A stretch of DNA of 64,000 bases. Source: Utricularia gibba (Eukaryota; Streptophyta; Magnoliopsida; Lamiales; Lentibulariaceae). The translations under genes were made by a program, and so were the position numbers. The stretch is taken from positions 620,001 through 684,000 of the forward strand of contig NEEC01000004.1 in NCBI GenBank assembly GCA_002189035.1, given 5' to 3'. How positions within the stretch are numbered: the first letter of the stretch is position 1; every line of letters begins with the position of its first letter. The notes under the pieces were generated by a model that saw only the letters and a program-made list of their open reading frames with translations, did not search any database and was not told where the DNA came from. Positions 1-17,723 of this stretch are shown here, in pieces.

Positions 1-549
1 TTGGACGCTGGTAGTTCCAGCCTATCCAGCCATGGCATTCCCGTGACGGGGACCAATGCCTAGGGACCATGTCCTTAGACAATGGGGGAAAAGAAGGAAA
101 TAAAAATAATTTAGTAGGAGAGAGGGCATTCTTATCCCATACAACCTCTGCATTTGTTATTCAGCTTTCCCAAGTTACAGCTTTTCTTTTTCTACCCCTT
201 CAAACGCTGGGAGAGGCGTATCTTTCACTTTACCTCCTCCCGTATCTGTGACATGGAGCATTTCATTTTTTTTCTTAGATTTTGGTTGTCCTGAATCTGG
301 TTTATGTCATTAGATTATTTGGGAAGGCCCAGGTTTCTGTTAGCTTTTGCTTGGTTGAGCTGATGCTGTCCACCTCTAGAATCTTTGAGCATCTCTTGCC
401 TCATGTTCATGGACTGGCAAATTTCTGTCTTTCTTCTGATCTTGAGTTTGCTTGACAGATTCAATGACTGAGAAAGTATTTTCATTGTTTTGATTGGTAG
501 CACAGTTTGGGAAAGAGGACATCAATGTGGTCTAAATTACACAGCTCGA
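1..549. other. 5' flank of the AUG8-type gene
   Basis: No gene is recognisable here. The stretch is the upstream flank and probable 5' leader of the QWRF gene that starts at 550. The short open frames on both strands have no family resemblance. The reading frame of the gene stays open back to 490, but the homologous protein start is at 550. Confidence 0.5.
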
Positions 550-3500
550 ATGGAGGATGTATGTGAACCGGAGCAAGTGTTGCGAAAGCAATCTACCTCA
601 TCGGCTGCAAGACTACCCCTGGTTCCCACTGAAAACAAGAATGGAGCTTCTCGCCAAGGTCGAATCAGCTCAAGGCACCGGTCACCTACACCATCTGCGG
701 GTACTGGTTCAAAGCGGCATCCTTCTCCAAATGGACGTAATGCATCATTGCCTTCAATTCTGTCAACACCAAAGAGAGCGACATCAGTTGAAAAAATGCG
801 GCCATATAGGTCATCTTCATCAACCCCTGTGCAGGAGACGGTTGAAGGGGAGTTTTTTGTAAGGAAACAACCTGGCAGTAAGTTACCTGAATCTTTATGG
901 CCATCCACAATGCGGAGTCTTGCTGTTTCTTTTCGATCAGATGCTCAATCACTTCCAAGTAGTAAGAGGGAGAGGCATGTTTCTTGCACACCTTCAAATG
1001 TCACCAGTAAATTGGCTGAAGCTTCTGATTCCAGGAAGCCAACCCCAGAAAGGATGAGGAGTCCAATTAAGGGAAAAAATTCTTCTGACGAGTTAGAGAA
1101 TTCGAAACCTGTTGATAATTTACCCCTTCGCCTAGCAGATAAACATAGATGGCCAAGCAAAACAAATGGTAAAGTGTCAAGTGCTCTTAACAGAAGTATT
1201 GACCTGGTTGACAAGAGTGCCAAGTTTTCATCATTATCATCATCAGTATCTGGTTCGTCTTCTTATAGAAGACTTTCTTTGGACGGAGCAACTAAGTCAT
1301 TGTCCAAATTGTCAAGTGATTTGCTAATGCAACTGTCTCGTGATGACAGTGCCCTGCAAATGCAAAAGCTTGGCTCAACAATGTCATCAGATAGATTGCA
1401 ATTGGCAAATGCGGCAGCTAGAGCTCTGTCCTCACCATCTCATGGAATGCACCCTCGCTCACGATCTGTGACCCGAGGGAGCAGTCCATCTCAATCAAAG
1501 GTTGCCCCTTCTTCCAGAGGATCCAGTCCGTCTAGGGTAAGACAACCGAGTCCATCTAGGCAACCTCAGATTCCAACTTCTGTCTTGAGCTTTATTGTGG
1601 ATATTAGAAAAGGAAAGAAGTCTGCAAGTTACATTGATGATGTACATCAACTAAGGATGCTGTATAATAGACAATTGCAATGGAGATATGCAAATGCTCA
1701 AGTTGATGCCGCAATGCAATCTCAGAAAGTAAAAGCAGAGGTTTGGTATTAAATCCTGGTGTTTTTCAACAATTTTTTAAATGACTATATATGTGACCAT
1801 TTACTTAGCTACACTTCATAGTGTTTTAGTTGTATCATTGATAATAATGGTCGATTCTTACTCTAGAAAATGTGATTTTAGCTCTTAACGTGAAGCATTT
1901 TCTTTCCCAAGAGGCAGGAAAATGTAGAACTAGATTCTCCTTTTTATAAACTCAGAGTCATCCTTTTTAGCTAAATGTTATTTGGTAATGCAGAAGATGT
2001 TATGTGGCGTCAGCAGGCTAATTTGTGATCTATGGGATTCATTACTAAAGAAAAGGATGATCCTTCAACAACTGAATCTGAAGTCAAAGATTTACTCACT
2101 GCTGAATAACCATGTAATGTGTTTCCATATAAATGTTTCCTTTGAAAATATGCTTTTATTTCGCTTCTCATTTTTTCTTGATTCAGCTATACATGTGTGT
2201 TAAATAGCCACATGTTCTATTGTCTCTACGTTCCTGTTTGGGTAGTACTTTGAAGTTCATAGACTAAGGTTGTCATTATATCTGCACCATACACAAATTC
2301 GCATTATCTATTTTTCCATAACATGTTTAGTGTTGAGTTGATGTTTCAAGAATCTGAAACCCTTCTAAACCGAATTTTGCATGCTCAGCTATCAGCTCTT
2401 GATGAATGGGCTTCCATTGAAAGGGATCATGTCAGCAATTTAACCTGGACAGTACAAGATCTTCAGGCTAGTACAATTTGCGTACCTGTCACAGCAAGCG
2501 CCAGGGTATCTTCTTCTACTTTTCCTGAGTTCTGTATACCAGGGAGACATCTTGAATGCAAATATTGTAGGGAGAAATTAAAAGTCTGAAGGCAGCTATG
2601 TGCTCTGCTGTTGATGTCATGCAGACAGTTGTATCGTTCATAAGTCCGATACTCCCAAAGGTGAGATGACCTTACATCTTGCATATTTTATCTGTAGTCA
2701 ACATTCAGTGCAGAGTTTTGCAGTATTGTTTTCTTCATTAGTTCAATCTGTTAATCATTTTATCTGATTGATATGAAAAATGATTTTAACACTCCATTGC
2801 TGATTCCGCACATCTTCTCTCGTGTAAAGACTATACACTGCATTTCTGCATGACTTTTTAATCTCTTCTTTTTTGTAGCTAAAGTTGAATATCTAGGCTA
2901 CATTTTTTTGTTTGAAAATGTTGTTACACTTGAACCGCATTACATTTTTATAAGGTTTAGAATGCCTATTCGTGTGGGATAATCTTGTGTATGGGAAGAA
3001 ACTTAGGCACTTGATCCTACCAGCTCATTACTCAATTTTCACACTGTCATCATACAACAGTCATTGTAGATACTGTTTGAATATTATAGGTGGAGGAGAT
3101 GAACCAGCTTTTTTCAGAGCTCGCTGATATGGCAGCATACGCTGGAGCTTCTCTTAATGATTGCGAGTCAGTTTTGGGTACCATAGACACATTACAGGTA
3201 AGAAAATACTTCGCATTTGCATCCAGGATCAAAGCTGTCTTCTTTTCCTCTACCCCCTGTATGCCCTCTCAGGATTTTAGCTACTTAGTGTATCTTCTCT
3301 TGTTCAATTTTCCAGACTTTTCCACTTTGCCATCTCCTGCATTGAACCAGTCATCTCTGCAAATTTCCCTGATAGTCATAGATCTTCTTTCAAAAGACGT
3401 TTCTTCACTTTTTCGCTCCACATCCAACTGTCCCTTGCTAATGAAACAGGTTGAAGAGTACAGCCTCAGGGCCCATCTTCTACAGGTGAAGCAAACCTGA
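550..3500 (+). CDS. AUG8: QWRF-domain protein, AUGMIN subunit 8 type
   Basis: This is a microtubule-associated QWRF (DUF566) protein, most like Arabidopsis AUG8, the plant augmin subunit that binds microtubules and promotes branching nucleation. Six exons join in frame: 550-1740, 1994-2113, 2389-2505, 2571-2660, 3090-3197 and 3450-3500, giving 558 residues. I chose the ATG at 550 because the product then begins MEDVCEPEQVLRKQ, matching the AUG8 N-terminus; an ATG-like start at 490 would add 20 residues without homology. The first two thirds are Ser/Pro/Arg-rich and disordered. The conserved C-terminal part contains LYNRQLQWRYANA, so the name-giving QWRF motif reads QWRY here. It is followed by DEWASIERDH, EIKSLKAAMCSAVDVMQ and VEEYSLRAHLLQVKQ, the usual helical core. 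All introns are GT-AG and no frame break was seen. Confidence 0.9.
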
Positions 3501-3993
3501 AGGGAAGTCGGGGACACCTATTGTGCTTTCAGATGATCAATCCCCAACTTTTTTTGGCTGGTGGGGGGATGAGGTATCTGCTAACCCATGAGGCTTCAGC
3601 TCTGAAGAGTAACGCTGCCACTTCAAGTTTCTTTTGTAAATTGATATTCTCTCCACTCAGCTCCTACAGCTTTAGGTTTCACATATTTATTTCTACATTC
3701 TAACATTATAAGAAATGAAACTCCTTCGCAGCTTCCCTGCTCAATGCTTCCTGTAAATTTATCTGTAGTATATACACAAAGTGCTTTAGCTTTTGATCAC
3801 AGAATTTTGCTCTTGTTTGTATTGAGGTGATATGGTGATCTTTTACTATATTCTCCACATAAGAAGCAGCTCACATTCATAAGCTCATCGCTCTTGTATC
3901 ATCAGCCAGTTTCCAACGAAACTGCAACAAAGTTTCTTGATCTGTTGTAATTTTAAAACGCAAGACGAATAGACCTCCCCTACTTGCCGAGCT
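3501..3993. other. Convergent 3' flanks
   Basis: This 493-bp gap lies between the stop codons of two convergent genes. It probably holds both 3' untranslated regions. No other gene or element is visible. Confidence 0.5.
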
Positions 3994-5354
3994 TCAGACT
4001 CTTACAGCAACTGGATCCTGCCATGATATCTTCCTCTTCGCTACACGAGATGAGGCGCCTTCCCCGGCACTTCGACACAGAAGCAACTTCAAGTCATTTT
4101 GCATGTTTTCATCCCTGGAACTCTTCATGGTCCTCGGAGGCTCAGCATTATTGTGCTGAGTATCCTCATCGCCTACTGAGATCTCGTTCAAATCAAACAG
4201 TGGAGCTCGGTTGGGCACCAACACTTCCGTCCTGCAAAGGCTGGTCTCTGCAAAAGCTTCAACTGGATCCCTGGAAGCCATCCCGAATGTGTCCACATCT
4301 TTTGTGGCCGCTTTGCCATATTCAGCACCGAGCTTCCCACTTCGTTTCCCAGCTTTCCTCTGCATAGAACCCGCAGCTTTGTTTGTTCCACTCTTTCTCC
4401 CTTGCAATGCTTCCTTGTGATGCGGATACACCGAGGATGAAGTGCTCCGGCACACTTCCTTGCTCTCTGTTCTATGACTGGATAACTTTGCACTCAAAGT
4501 ACTTCTATTCACCAAGGAATGGTATTTCCTTCTCAAAAACCTACCGCAAATGGTGTAAATAACCAGGAGAAGCCAAGAAAGTGCAATAAAAAAAGCAGCA
4601 TAAGATTCAGCACAGACTCAAGCAAATGGTCAATGTTACATTGATGCCAATATGAATCAATGATAAGCATTGGAAGTGAATAGTAACAGGAGAGAATGGA
4701 AATAGTAGCAAATTTTAAGAGGCAAAAGGTTTTCATACCGAACTTCAGCAGCAACCATAATCTTCCTTCTATTGGCTGCTCCCAAGGTTCTTTTCATATC
4801 ATCAACTTCCTGAGAAGTTCGATCGGGAGAAATTATATCTCACGATTCATATGATTGTTCATAAACATCATACTCCATTTATTTTGTGACAATCAGGCTA
4901 TGGCAACGAAGAAGAGAATCGCAAGAAACATAAGATAGAAAAAAAAAAGTAGTAATGGTAACACGATCGAGTGGCTAAATCATGGGAAAGAGAGGGGGAA
5001 CCAATTCAACAAAGTTTAGAACTAACAAAGCTTTGAAATTTGGGGAAAAAAAAAACAACAACGGGTAGGGGATTACAACAAGAGAAAGCTGCAGCTATGC
5101 AATAGAAAAACCTGTAATACGAGAAATAAACCGCACCCAAAAAATGAAAGCATATATAATAGATCCATAACAACAACTTAACACTCAATAAAACAACAGA
5201 TCTCCAACCAAAAGGCAGAAAAAAGAAGAACCTTCTGCAGTTGCTGATAGTTTTGCATTAGAGTCTGGAGCTTAAGCCTGGCCTTAGCATCCTCCAAAAA
5301 ACCAATCCCGTGGCCTGGCGTTGAGCCCGAAACCACCCCTGTACTCTTAGACAT
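3994..5354 (-). CDS. Uncharacterised conserved plant coiled-coil protein
   Basis: Three exons join in frame: 5354-5232, 4809-4739 and 4540-3994, giving 246 residues. I do not know a function. The N-terminus, starting MSKSTGVVSGSTPG, runs into a charged helical stretch (FLEDAKARLKLQTLMQNYQQ) that continues across both introns as EVDDMKRTLGAANRRK and AEVRFLRRKYHSL. That is a probable coiled coil over residues 15-80. The rest is polar, low in complexity and rich in Ser and Lys, with a conserved-looking end (KISWQDPVAVRV) and an internal APLFDLNEIS segment. The second part resembles widespread land-plant proteins annotated only as unknown. An in-frame ATG at 5378 would add eight residues; I prefer 5354 because similar proteins begin M-x-K-S-T. 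The phases close exactly, so the gene looks intact. Confidence 0.75.
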
Positions 5355-6444
5355 CAGATCAAAATACCCTTCTCTCAAAATTCTTAATCTTCAACAAGAT
5401 CGGAGGTAAAAAAGAAAGGAGATGAATATGAAGACAAAAGAGAAGATGGGCCTGCCAATAAAGGAGGAGCCTCCAGGGAATGAGACGGTAATAGGGAGAT
5501 AGAGAGGAGTTAGCGCAAAGAAAAGAAGAAAAAAAGAAAGGAAAATGGGAGAGAGGCGTGGGAATGTGGGAGGTGGGGAGGTTCCTCTTTCGTTCTTTCC
5601 TTGCCTCCTTTCTTGTTGTCTCTGTAGGTAGACTCTGACCAAAGCAAATGCCGAAAAAGCCGACATAACACGGGCAAAAAATAAAAACCCATGGGAGTAA
5701 ATTTGTGATGATATGGAAGCAGGGCAGGGAGATGGAGGGAAGTCGATCTCATGTAGATGATGAGCAAAGATGGAATCTTTTCTTCAGCGATGCAGATAAT
5801 AAAGCTTTTTTGAAGCCGAAAAATCAGTCAATAATTAGAAGAAGGCATCCAACCCAACGCTGCTCATCCATCCACATGAATGAACCAACTTCCTTGTCCA
5901 ATCAATCCCAACTGGGCCTCCCCCCGACGACGGATGTAATTTCTGCGTCGGCGCTACATCAACTGAAACAGGCGTGCCTGGCTGGTTCGCTACCCCTATC
6001 TCTCTCTCTAAACGTACTAAACTATACACAAACCCTACCCCATAAAGGAAGAAAGAGATACAAAAAGCCAGCTTTTAATGGTTTCCCTTCTCCTGCTTCT
6101 TTCCCTATTCCCCCCGTTTCCACTCTGACCTTGTGAAGGAGAACGAGAGATTGGGATGCCCTGAAAAAAAGCCATGAATTTGGACACCCAGATGATAGGG
6201 ATGCCCATTTTTCACTACTAATACATATTTATTTATTGAAAAAAAATAACTTTATTATATTTATTTTTAAAAAATATATCTTGATAAATATAACACAAAA
6301 TATTTGTAGTGACATGCTGCCCAGCAGTGTTGATAGATAGAAGAAGACGAATACATGTTCTTCACGGGCAGCTGAGGGAGGTCTCTCTGCCTGCCTGTGT
6401 TGCATATTTGTGAGTTTTTGTACAGCCATTAGCCAACAAGCACA
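5355..6444. other. Spacer upstream of the coiled-coil gene
   Basis: About 1.1 kb between the start of the minus-strand coiled-coil gene and the end of the minus-strand reticulon gene. The part near 5400-5700 is purine-rich on the plus strand and may be 5' leader or promoter. The open frame at 5705-6136 shows no recognisable domain. Nothing else is supported. Confidence 0.45.
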
Positions 6445-8770
6445 TTATCTTCTTCTCTGTACTGCTCTGGTTTGCTCCTGTGCTGATGCTTTGGTCACAA
6501 GCCTTTTCCCTCCATCGGCTCTGAGGAGGCAGCTGCCTACTGCATCACCCCTTTGTCCGGGTGTTTCTTCTCGGGCGATCACCGTCTGCCGGTAGCCCTT
6601 AAACGCCACGAATAGCATGAACACTGCACACACCTGGCCGTTCAATCAGTAGAACAAAGGATGTGTGCTGGGATGGCATAGTTTCTGATGATGATGGGAG
6701 TGAAGAAACTGACCAGCCCATATTCGAGCAATGACGGACATGGAGTTCCAGATGAAGGCGAAGAATGTGAATGCAATGAGCTTCTTGTGGGAACACGAGT
6801 CCCAAACATGGTGAAATCTTCTCATCCAAAAACTACCTGCCAATGTGTCTATGATATGAGTTCTAGTACTAAGAGTTGATCCAATTCTATGGGATGCGAT
6901 TGCAGGATGGATGAAATAGCAGAATAGCAACATTAAAAGAGTGAATCCTGGCTCACCATGAGCAGTTAGCTGAGAAGAGTAGGAAGAGCAGATCTTTGGC
7001 AAAGTGAATAATCCAAAGAACCCTGCGAGAGAGTGGAAAATCAATTTAGATAGCTTACTTTTCAAGCGTCATGTGAAAATCCAAAGGAAGCGAATTTCGT
7101 TTACCTATTTTGATCATTTTCCAGATGGTTATGGAGCTGCCAAACTGAGCCAAAGCAAACAGAAGAATTGCCAACTGCCAGCCACATTCACAACTTTCTA
7201 ACCATATGAGTTTCATGGAGAGCTTCATATAGCATGGGGATTATATATGAAATTTCACCTTCATGGTGGTGGCAGGATCCCCTGAGAAAAGGGCTCTCAG
7301 TTTTAAGAGAAATTCATTTACAAAAGGGACAACTTGCTTCGCTACCCAAATGGCATCTTCTTCTCCAATGACATATTCTTGGTTTTGAAAATGTTGGTCG
7401 GCAGATTCCCTTCAAAGGCAGATGAAAAGGGTACCTTTTAAGGGGTTAGGGAATGCAGAAACTCAATTGCAGTTGCAAAGTAATTACCTGCTGATGAGGG
7501 ATCTGAAGAGAAAACTTGCAGACAGATACAGAAGGCCAAGGTACGAAACTACACATATGGTGCTGCACAGTAACAAATTTATTATCCCAGGGATGAAGTG
7601 TGCAGTACAACACCTACCATTCTCACCTGATGTTGTGACTGTTTGTGAATGAGGATGAAATGATAGAAAACGTTCCAATTCCGAAGATAAAGGCTGTTTT
7701 TGATACATCTCTCCACATTATAAGATCCACTAACTCAAAATAAAAGTAGAAAATCAGTAATCAAGAAGAAAAAAAGAATGCTTCCAGTGAAGTAAAGTAC
7801 ACTGCACTGACCATAGCTTTGTAGCTTACTGCTGGTACTTGGGAATTCACTGAAATGACCTGAACCTAGAATTTGATAACATAGAGATAAAAGTGAGGGC
7901 AAGTTGTACCCAAAGCATTGGAAGTGACAAAGGAGTTACTTGGTTTTGAATCCGCTTTCACGGAGAAATGTTGCAATACGACTCTTTTGGCACCAGGAGT
8001 TGGTTTGTTCCAAGGCTTTGAGTTCTTCGTTTGGAATTTATTTTCCTCAATTAAAACTACCTCTTGACTCTGCTTCTGTAGACTGGTATCTTCGTTTTTG
8101 TACTGAATTTTGTCGGTTGCTGCATCAAGAAGTTGTGTTTCTTCAACTGAAACCTTGAGTTGGCTTGTAATCGCATCCTTCTCTTCTGACACAGCATCTC
8201 CTCTATCACATCCTGACTTCTGAGCCTCAACTGGGATCCATTCACATTGTCCATCAACTTCCTCAAGACCTTTCCTTGGCTCATCTGCCACGCTCTTATC
8301 ATCACATTTCTTCACATCAACCCCTGGCTTCGTTTTAACCATCTGATTCTTCGACAAAACTTTGGAATCCCCCGATTCAGAGCTTCCTCCATTTGAACGA
8401 TCACTTTTCATCTCCGATTTGCTGGGACTTGTCTTGATCCCATCTGGAGAAACAATCGATTCCTTCAATTTCTGATCCAAATCTCTTCTGCTTGATTCAG
8501 ATCGCCTCGCGATATGAAGTGGGCTCCTCTCGCAATTGTCAGATTTCCATGTTTTTCTCTTCCCACTAACATTGGGGCTCACACTATCAACTCCCACTGT
8601 TTTCTGAAACTCTGAAACTTTCACGCCATTAGTACTAACAAGTGTCCCTCCAGTTTTGGCAATAACGCCATTGATCCCCCTTTCCCCTCATCAAGCTTCA
8701 TTCTTTTCTCCCACACAGACTCTGCTTTTGGTCCACCACCGCCTCTCCTTCCACCTCCACCTAAATCCAT
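6445..8770 (-). CDS. RTNLB21: Reticulon-like protein, frame interrupted by one base
   Basis: Reticulons bend endoplasmic reticulum tubules through paired hydrophobic hairpins. Eight exons fit: 8770-7910, 7729-7627, 7562-7488, 7409-7259, 7174-7105, 7022-6957, 6836-6714 and 6623-6445. A long polar N-terminal extension of about 290 residues precedes a reticulon homology domain that starts LVDLIMWRDVSKTAFIFG. It continues with VVSYLGLLYLSASFLFRSL and AILLFALAQFGSSITIW, and ends HVWDSCSHKK...VIARIWAVFMLFVAF. The ATG at 8770 opens a product with SVWEKRMKLDEGKGG, typical of long-tailed RTNLB proteins. After this the frame is lost: one base is missing at the five-C run 8676-8680, and a sixth base restores the frame through all eight exons to 542 residues. 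Assignment to the RTNLB21 branch is my inference; reticulon itself is firm. Confidence 0.82.
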
Positions 8771-10522
8771 TCCCTTTCTCAACCTTCACCTTTAAGATTC
8801 AATCAATATCAGGGGCCCCCCACACACAAATTTTTCCCAGATGGGTTCATGATGATGAGGCTCTTTTGTTTCAGTGAAAACTAAGGAAGAAGCAACATTG
8901 GGATCCCATTCCTCACCCTCTGAGACAAACAGTGCTTGTGTGTGTCAGAGAACAGTAGGAGGAGGAGCAAGGGGCATAAATGACAAACCTTTCATCTCCC
9001 GAAGTTTCTCTTTCTTTTTATTTCTTTTTTGGAATGTCAGATGCGATCACTTTTTTTTCAGCGATGATTCAATCCAGTGACTCAACCTTCACACAATAAT
9101 TGTAAGAATTGATGATGATCATGTACTCTCTTCTTTCCGCGGTGGTAGGGGTAGTTTAATATTTACCACGGCATTTAAAAGCATATCCACATCCATAGAA
9201 GTTCAACCAGAGTCATTAATGCAGTAACAATATATTAACCATTCCTTAAACTAAGGCATTTAGTACTCATCTTTTATGTACCTTAATATTCGAACGCATT
9301 GGAAGAACCTTTGCAAGAGTTCAAACTATGGGACTGCACTGGATGGTCCATCAGAACTCAAGTCATAAATTGTGATGCCTTCAAAAGACGCGAAGACCAA
9401 GAGGGAAGTGGGTACTTACTATTCATGGATGAGGAGGATTAGCTGCCCTTGATGGCTTTAGCTTTGTCCCCTGCTGCTCATTCAACAGCAAAGAGAATTT
9501 ACAGGCTGTGCGGTGATAGTTCTGCTATAAAGCTTCGCAAACATCACACCATCAGTAATCAGCAATGCTTTTCTTACTTACTTCTCAAGGCCGACAACAA
9601 GCAGATCCCCAACAACACTTGCCCTGTCCACCAAACAATACTGAGACCAACGAGGAGTCACTACGTTGCATCTATTGGACCCAACCGGCTACCCCATTCA
9701 CCATACTCAATGTTCCTTCCCCCCTTTGCAACAACGAGAATTCTGATTAAGGCTCAAAGCGAATGCTGAACAAAACATTTACACTCCAACTCTGCTCTAG
9801 ATGCATCGAACTGCCCAATGCCTGCCTCCATTTTCACAAGCACTAACTAGTTCACCATTTTCCCTTTGTGGGTTATATTGGCCAAGGCAGGCCGTCATCA
9901 CCCCGGCGCTTTTCTCTAAACCCTTGCTGTTACTGTAGGCCAGCGGACCGGAAACCTCAAACTTGTCTATGATGAGGCCAGCCCATGTGTACCGACCGAC
10001 AGCCCAAGTATGTCTATGATGATAATTTATAATTTTTAATATATTTGAGTATTTCACTTTAATTCCAAATGTAAACTAATTTGTTCTAATAATACCACTC
10101 ATATGTACGAAAGAAAAACAGTTTTGGTGATAGGATACTTTAATTATTTATAATTAAATAAAACATTTATTATATTTAGTATATTATAAATGAAAAAAAA
10201 AAAGAAAAAAAGTTAGGTACATGATCATTGTTGGGTGGTGCATAATGTTTCGGGAGCGAATGCTGGTGTACTGTGGAGGTGCGTAGTGTCCAATTGGGAG
10301 GAAACGTGGGATGATTTTGAAAAAATTATTATTCATATTTTTATGTGTGTGAAAAATAATTATTTTTAATAATTATATCTTGTATCTATACATGAGAAGA
10401 ATATGTATGATTATTTTTCTTCGATAGGAAATGGCTTCAGAACACAAATACACATGCATACGAATACATGGACACCGGAATGAAAAGCGAAGCATCGCAA
10501 GGCTGCTGATATAAATGAATCG
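8771..10522. other. Spacer between reticulon and SAP genes
   Basis: A 1.75-kb stretch. It holds the reticulon 5' flank (pyrimidine-rich near 8700-9000) and, from about 10060 to 10410, an AT-rich segment next to the SAP 3' end. The open frame 9449-9769 has no recognisable domain and looks like chance. Confidence 0.45.
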
Positions 10523-12125
10523 CTATGCTCCGAAGTCCCACAAATGGAGGGTGCCTCCGATGAACACGCACCCACGTAGCGGTCATTTGCGGCCAGGGCA
10601 GTGGCCTCTCCGACGGCCTCCCTGAAGCTGTACAAATACTCACCCTTCGGTAAGTCCCAAACCCTGATGATCCCACCACCAACGGCCACCACAGCGTGTT
10701 CTGAGTTCAGGCACCCCAGAGCCCCTCCATGGGCACCGCCGCGGATCGGAAAGCGGCACAATTCGGTCCCGAGGTCTCCCACGCGGCGTACGGACGCCGA
10801 CCAATTGCTATCGACGATCAATGCGACTTCGTCGTTCACGTCGAAGGCATCTACGGTCACCCCGCGGTGGCACTCCTCCTGAGACAACACTAAGCCCACC
10901 GTTGTCAGGTCCACCGCCATCGTCATGTTGCTGGTGCATGCCAATGCTGTCTGGTGGCGGTTACACGCACGCGCCCTATCGGGTCGCTTAGGTCGTTTAG
11001 TAGATTCCACCCGCGAACGGATTCCGGGTTCGTTGTTGCGCCGCCGATGAACACCAGCTCCTCTGTCACGCTGTTCCAGATGTGGAACGCGTGCTCGGGT
11101 ACACCTGCATTCAGTTTACAAAAGGTTTTTGCACGAGGGAGAAATGAATCTGCAATTAATGGGAGATCTTGGCATATCTTCTGTTGAGGTGTATTAAATG
11201 CCACTTTTTTTTTTTCAAATGAAGCATAAACAAAGAGATGTGACCTGCGTATAAGCCAACCCACCACCGATCGCTGCCGGAAAAATCAACCAAAGCACCA
11301 TGGTTAACCACATCTCCCAGATGAGCGCGTCTCAGCTGCGAGGCGCCGTTGACAACTGCAACATAGATGTCGCCGTCGAGTGTGGCGAATACGAGACGAT
11401 CGTCAAGGACGATACCGGAAACAGCGTTGGAAAACCGGCCGACGCGATCGCGTAGCAGGGGGTAGAAGGTGGTGACGTACATCCTGGTCGGAAGATGGAA
11501 GAGATGAACCGCGCCGTTGGAGAATCCCGCAGCAAGATGGTCTTCGGAAAGAGCAATACGGCGGCAGGAGAGCCCGTCGATATTATTGACATTGGGAGTG
11601 AAGTGGAGTGTCGCGTAGACACATCTGCACAGCCGGAAATTGGACGCGGTGCGGTGATGGTACACGTACTCTTCCAGCCACGTGTCCCGCTCGGGCGATC
11701 TCACGTTCCATACTCGACGGCTCAGGTTCTGCCACAGAAGCTCCGACCGTGATATCGCCCTCCACGTCGAACAAACCTACACAAACCAAAATCAAAGTAA
11801 TACCGACACAAAACCTTCACCATTACCCAATAATTCAGTTGCCATATCCTCGGAAGCGTACACCTCCAAACCCCTTTATGCATGCTTCCTTTCATAGTGG
11901 AATAATCAGGGCGGATACCTGGAAAAGGCTGAAAAGGGCGCGGGCAGCAGCGATCCGGCCGAGGGAACGAGACGCGTCAACGGCAACTTGCAACGCGACG
12001 GCTTCAATCACAGGCTCCGGCCAAATGCGCCGGTTATATCTCCTCCTCATCCTGGAACACGACGGCCGCTGAAACTCCCCCACCCCTGCAGCCCCTCCAC
12101 TCGACGACGACGAAGAAGAAGACAT
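10523..12125 (-). CDS. SAP: STERILE APETALA F-box/WD40-like regulator, two frame breaks
   Basis: SAP is a plant F-box protein with a WD40-like C-terminal half. It acts in an SCF ubiquitin ligase controlling flower and organ growth. Three exons fit: 12125-11919, 11776-11245 and 11104-10523. The Ser-rich start leads to an F-box-like stretch (IWPEPVIEAVALQVAV, then VCSTWRAISRSELLWQNLS). Next come typical SAP segments: TWLEEYVYHHRTASNFR, GRFSNAVSGIVLDDRLVFAT, WWVGLYAGVPEHAFHIWN, GGIIRVWDLPKGEYLYS and the ending HLWDFGA. In the last exon the frame shifts twice. The bases 10951-10961 give 11 nt where the family needs 12. Near 10546-10551 one more base is needed to reach HLWDFGA. With both restored the protein is 440 residues, close to Arabidopsis SAP. 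Sequence error is likelier than gene loss, because everything else is conserved. Confidence 0.88.
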
Positions 12126-17420
<5,295 letters not shown>

Positions 17421-17723
17421 TTTTTGTTACACGCAGTTTGAAACATACAGAGCTGCTAAGGAAGACGAGGGAGATTTAGAATACCATCCAGATCCATCAT
17501 CATCAGTTTGATTGTTATCAAAGATCTGAACTGCAGCCAAATGCTGATTCTTTATTGTTGGTGGATCATTTGAATGGGTCAATTCAATTTTTGGATCAGT
17601 ATACCTAGGAAACTCGAAACTTTGGGATGGGTGGGTGTGTAGGTTCTGTGTGCTCATCAAAACTTGGTGCGGTTGAGGCAATCCATTGGGCTTGCGTGAC
17701 GTCGGACACCGTGGGCGGCATCA

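Noticed and set aside
537..1223. Minus-strand open frames of 92-123 codons inside the first QWRF exon
   Set aside because: They are opposite a clearly coding exon and show no family resemblance.
1994..2113. Apparent frameshift in the second QWRF exon (AEDVMWRQQAN in one frame, CDLWDSLLKKR in another)
   Set aside because: The acceptor TAATGCAG at 1993 starts the exon directly in the second frame, giving VKAE-KMLCGVSRLICDLWDS, so no frame break is needed.
5705..6136. Plus-strand open frame of 143 codons
   Set aside because: No domain, signal peptide or homology was recognised. It lies in the flank of the coiled-coil gene, so it is treated as chance.
9449..9769. Plus-strand open frame of 106 codons in the spacer before SAP
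   Set aside because: No recognisable motif, no splice-compatible neighbours, and mixed composition.
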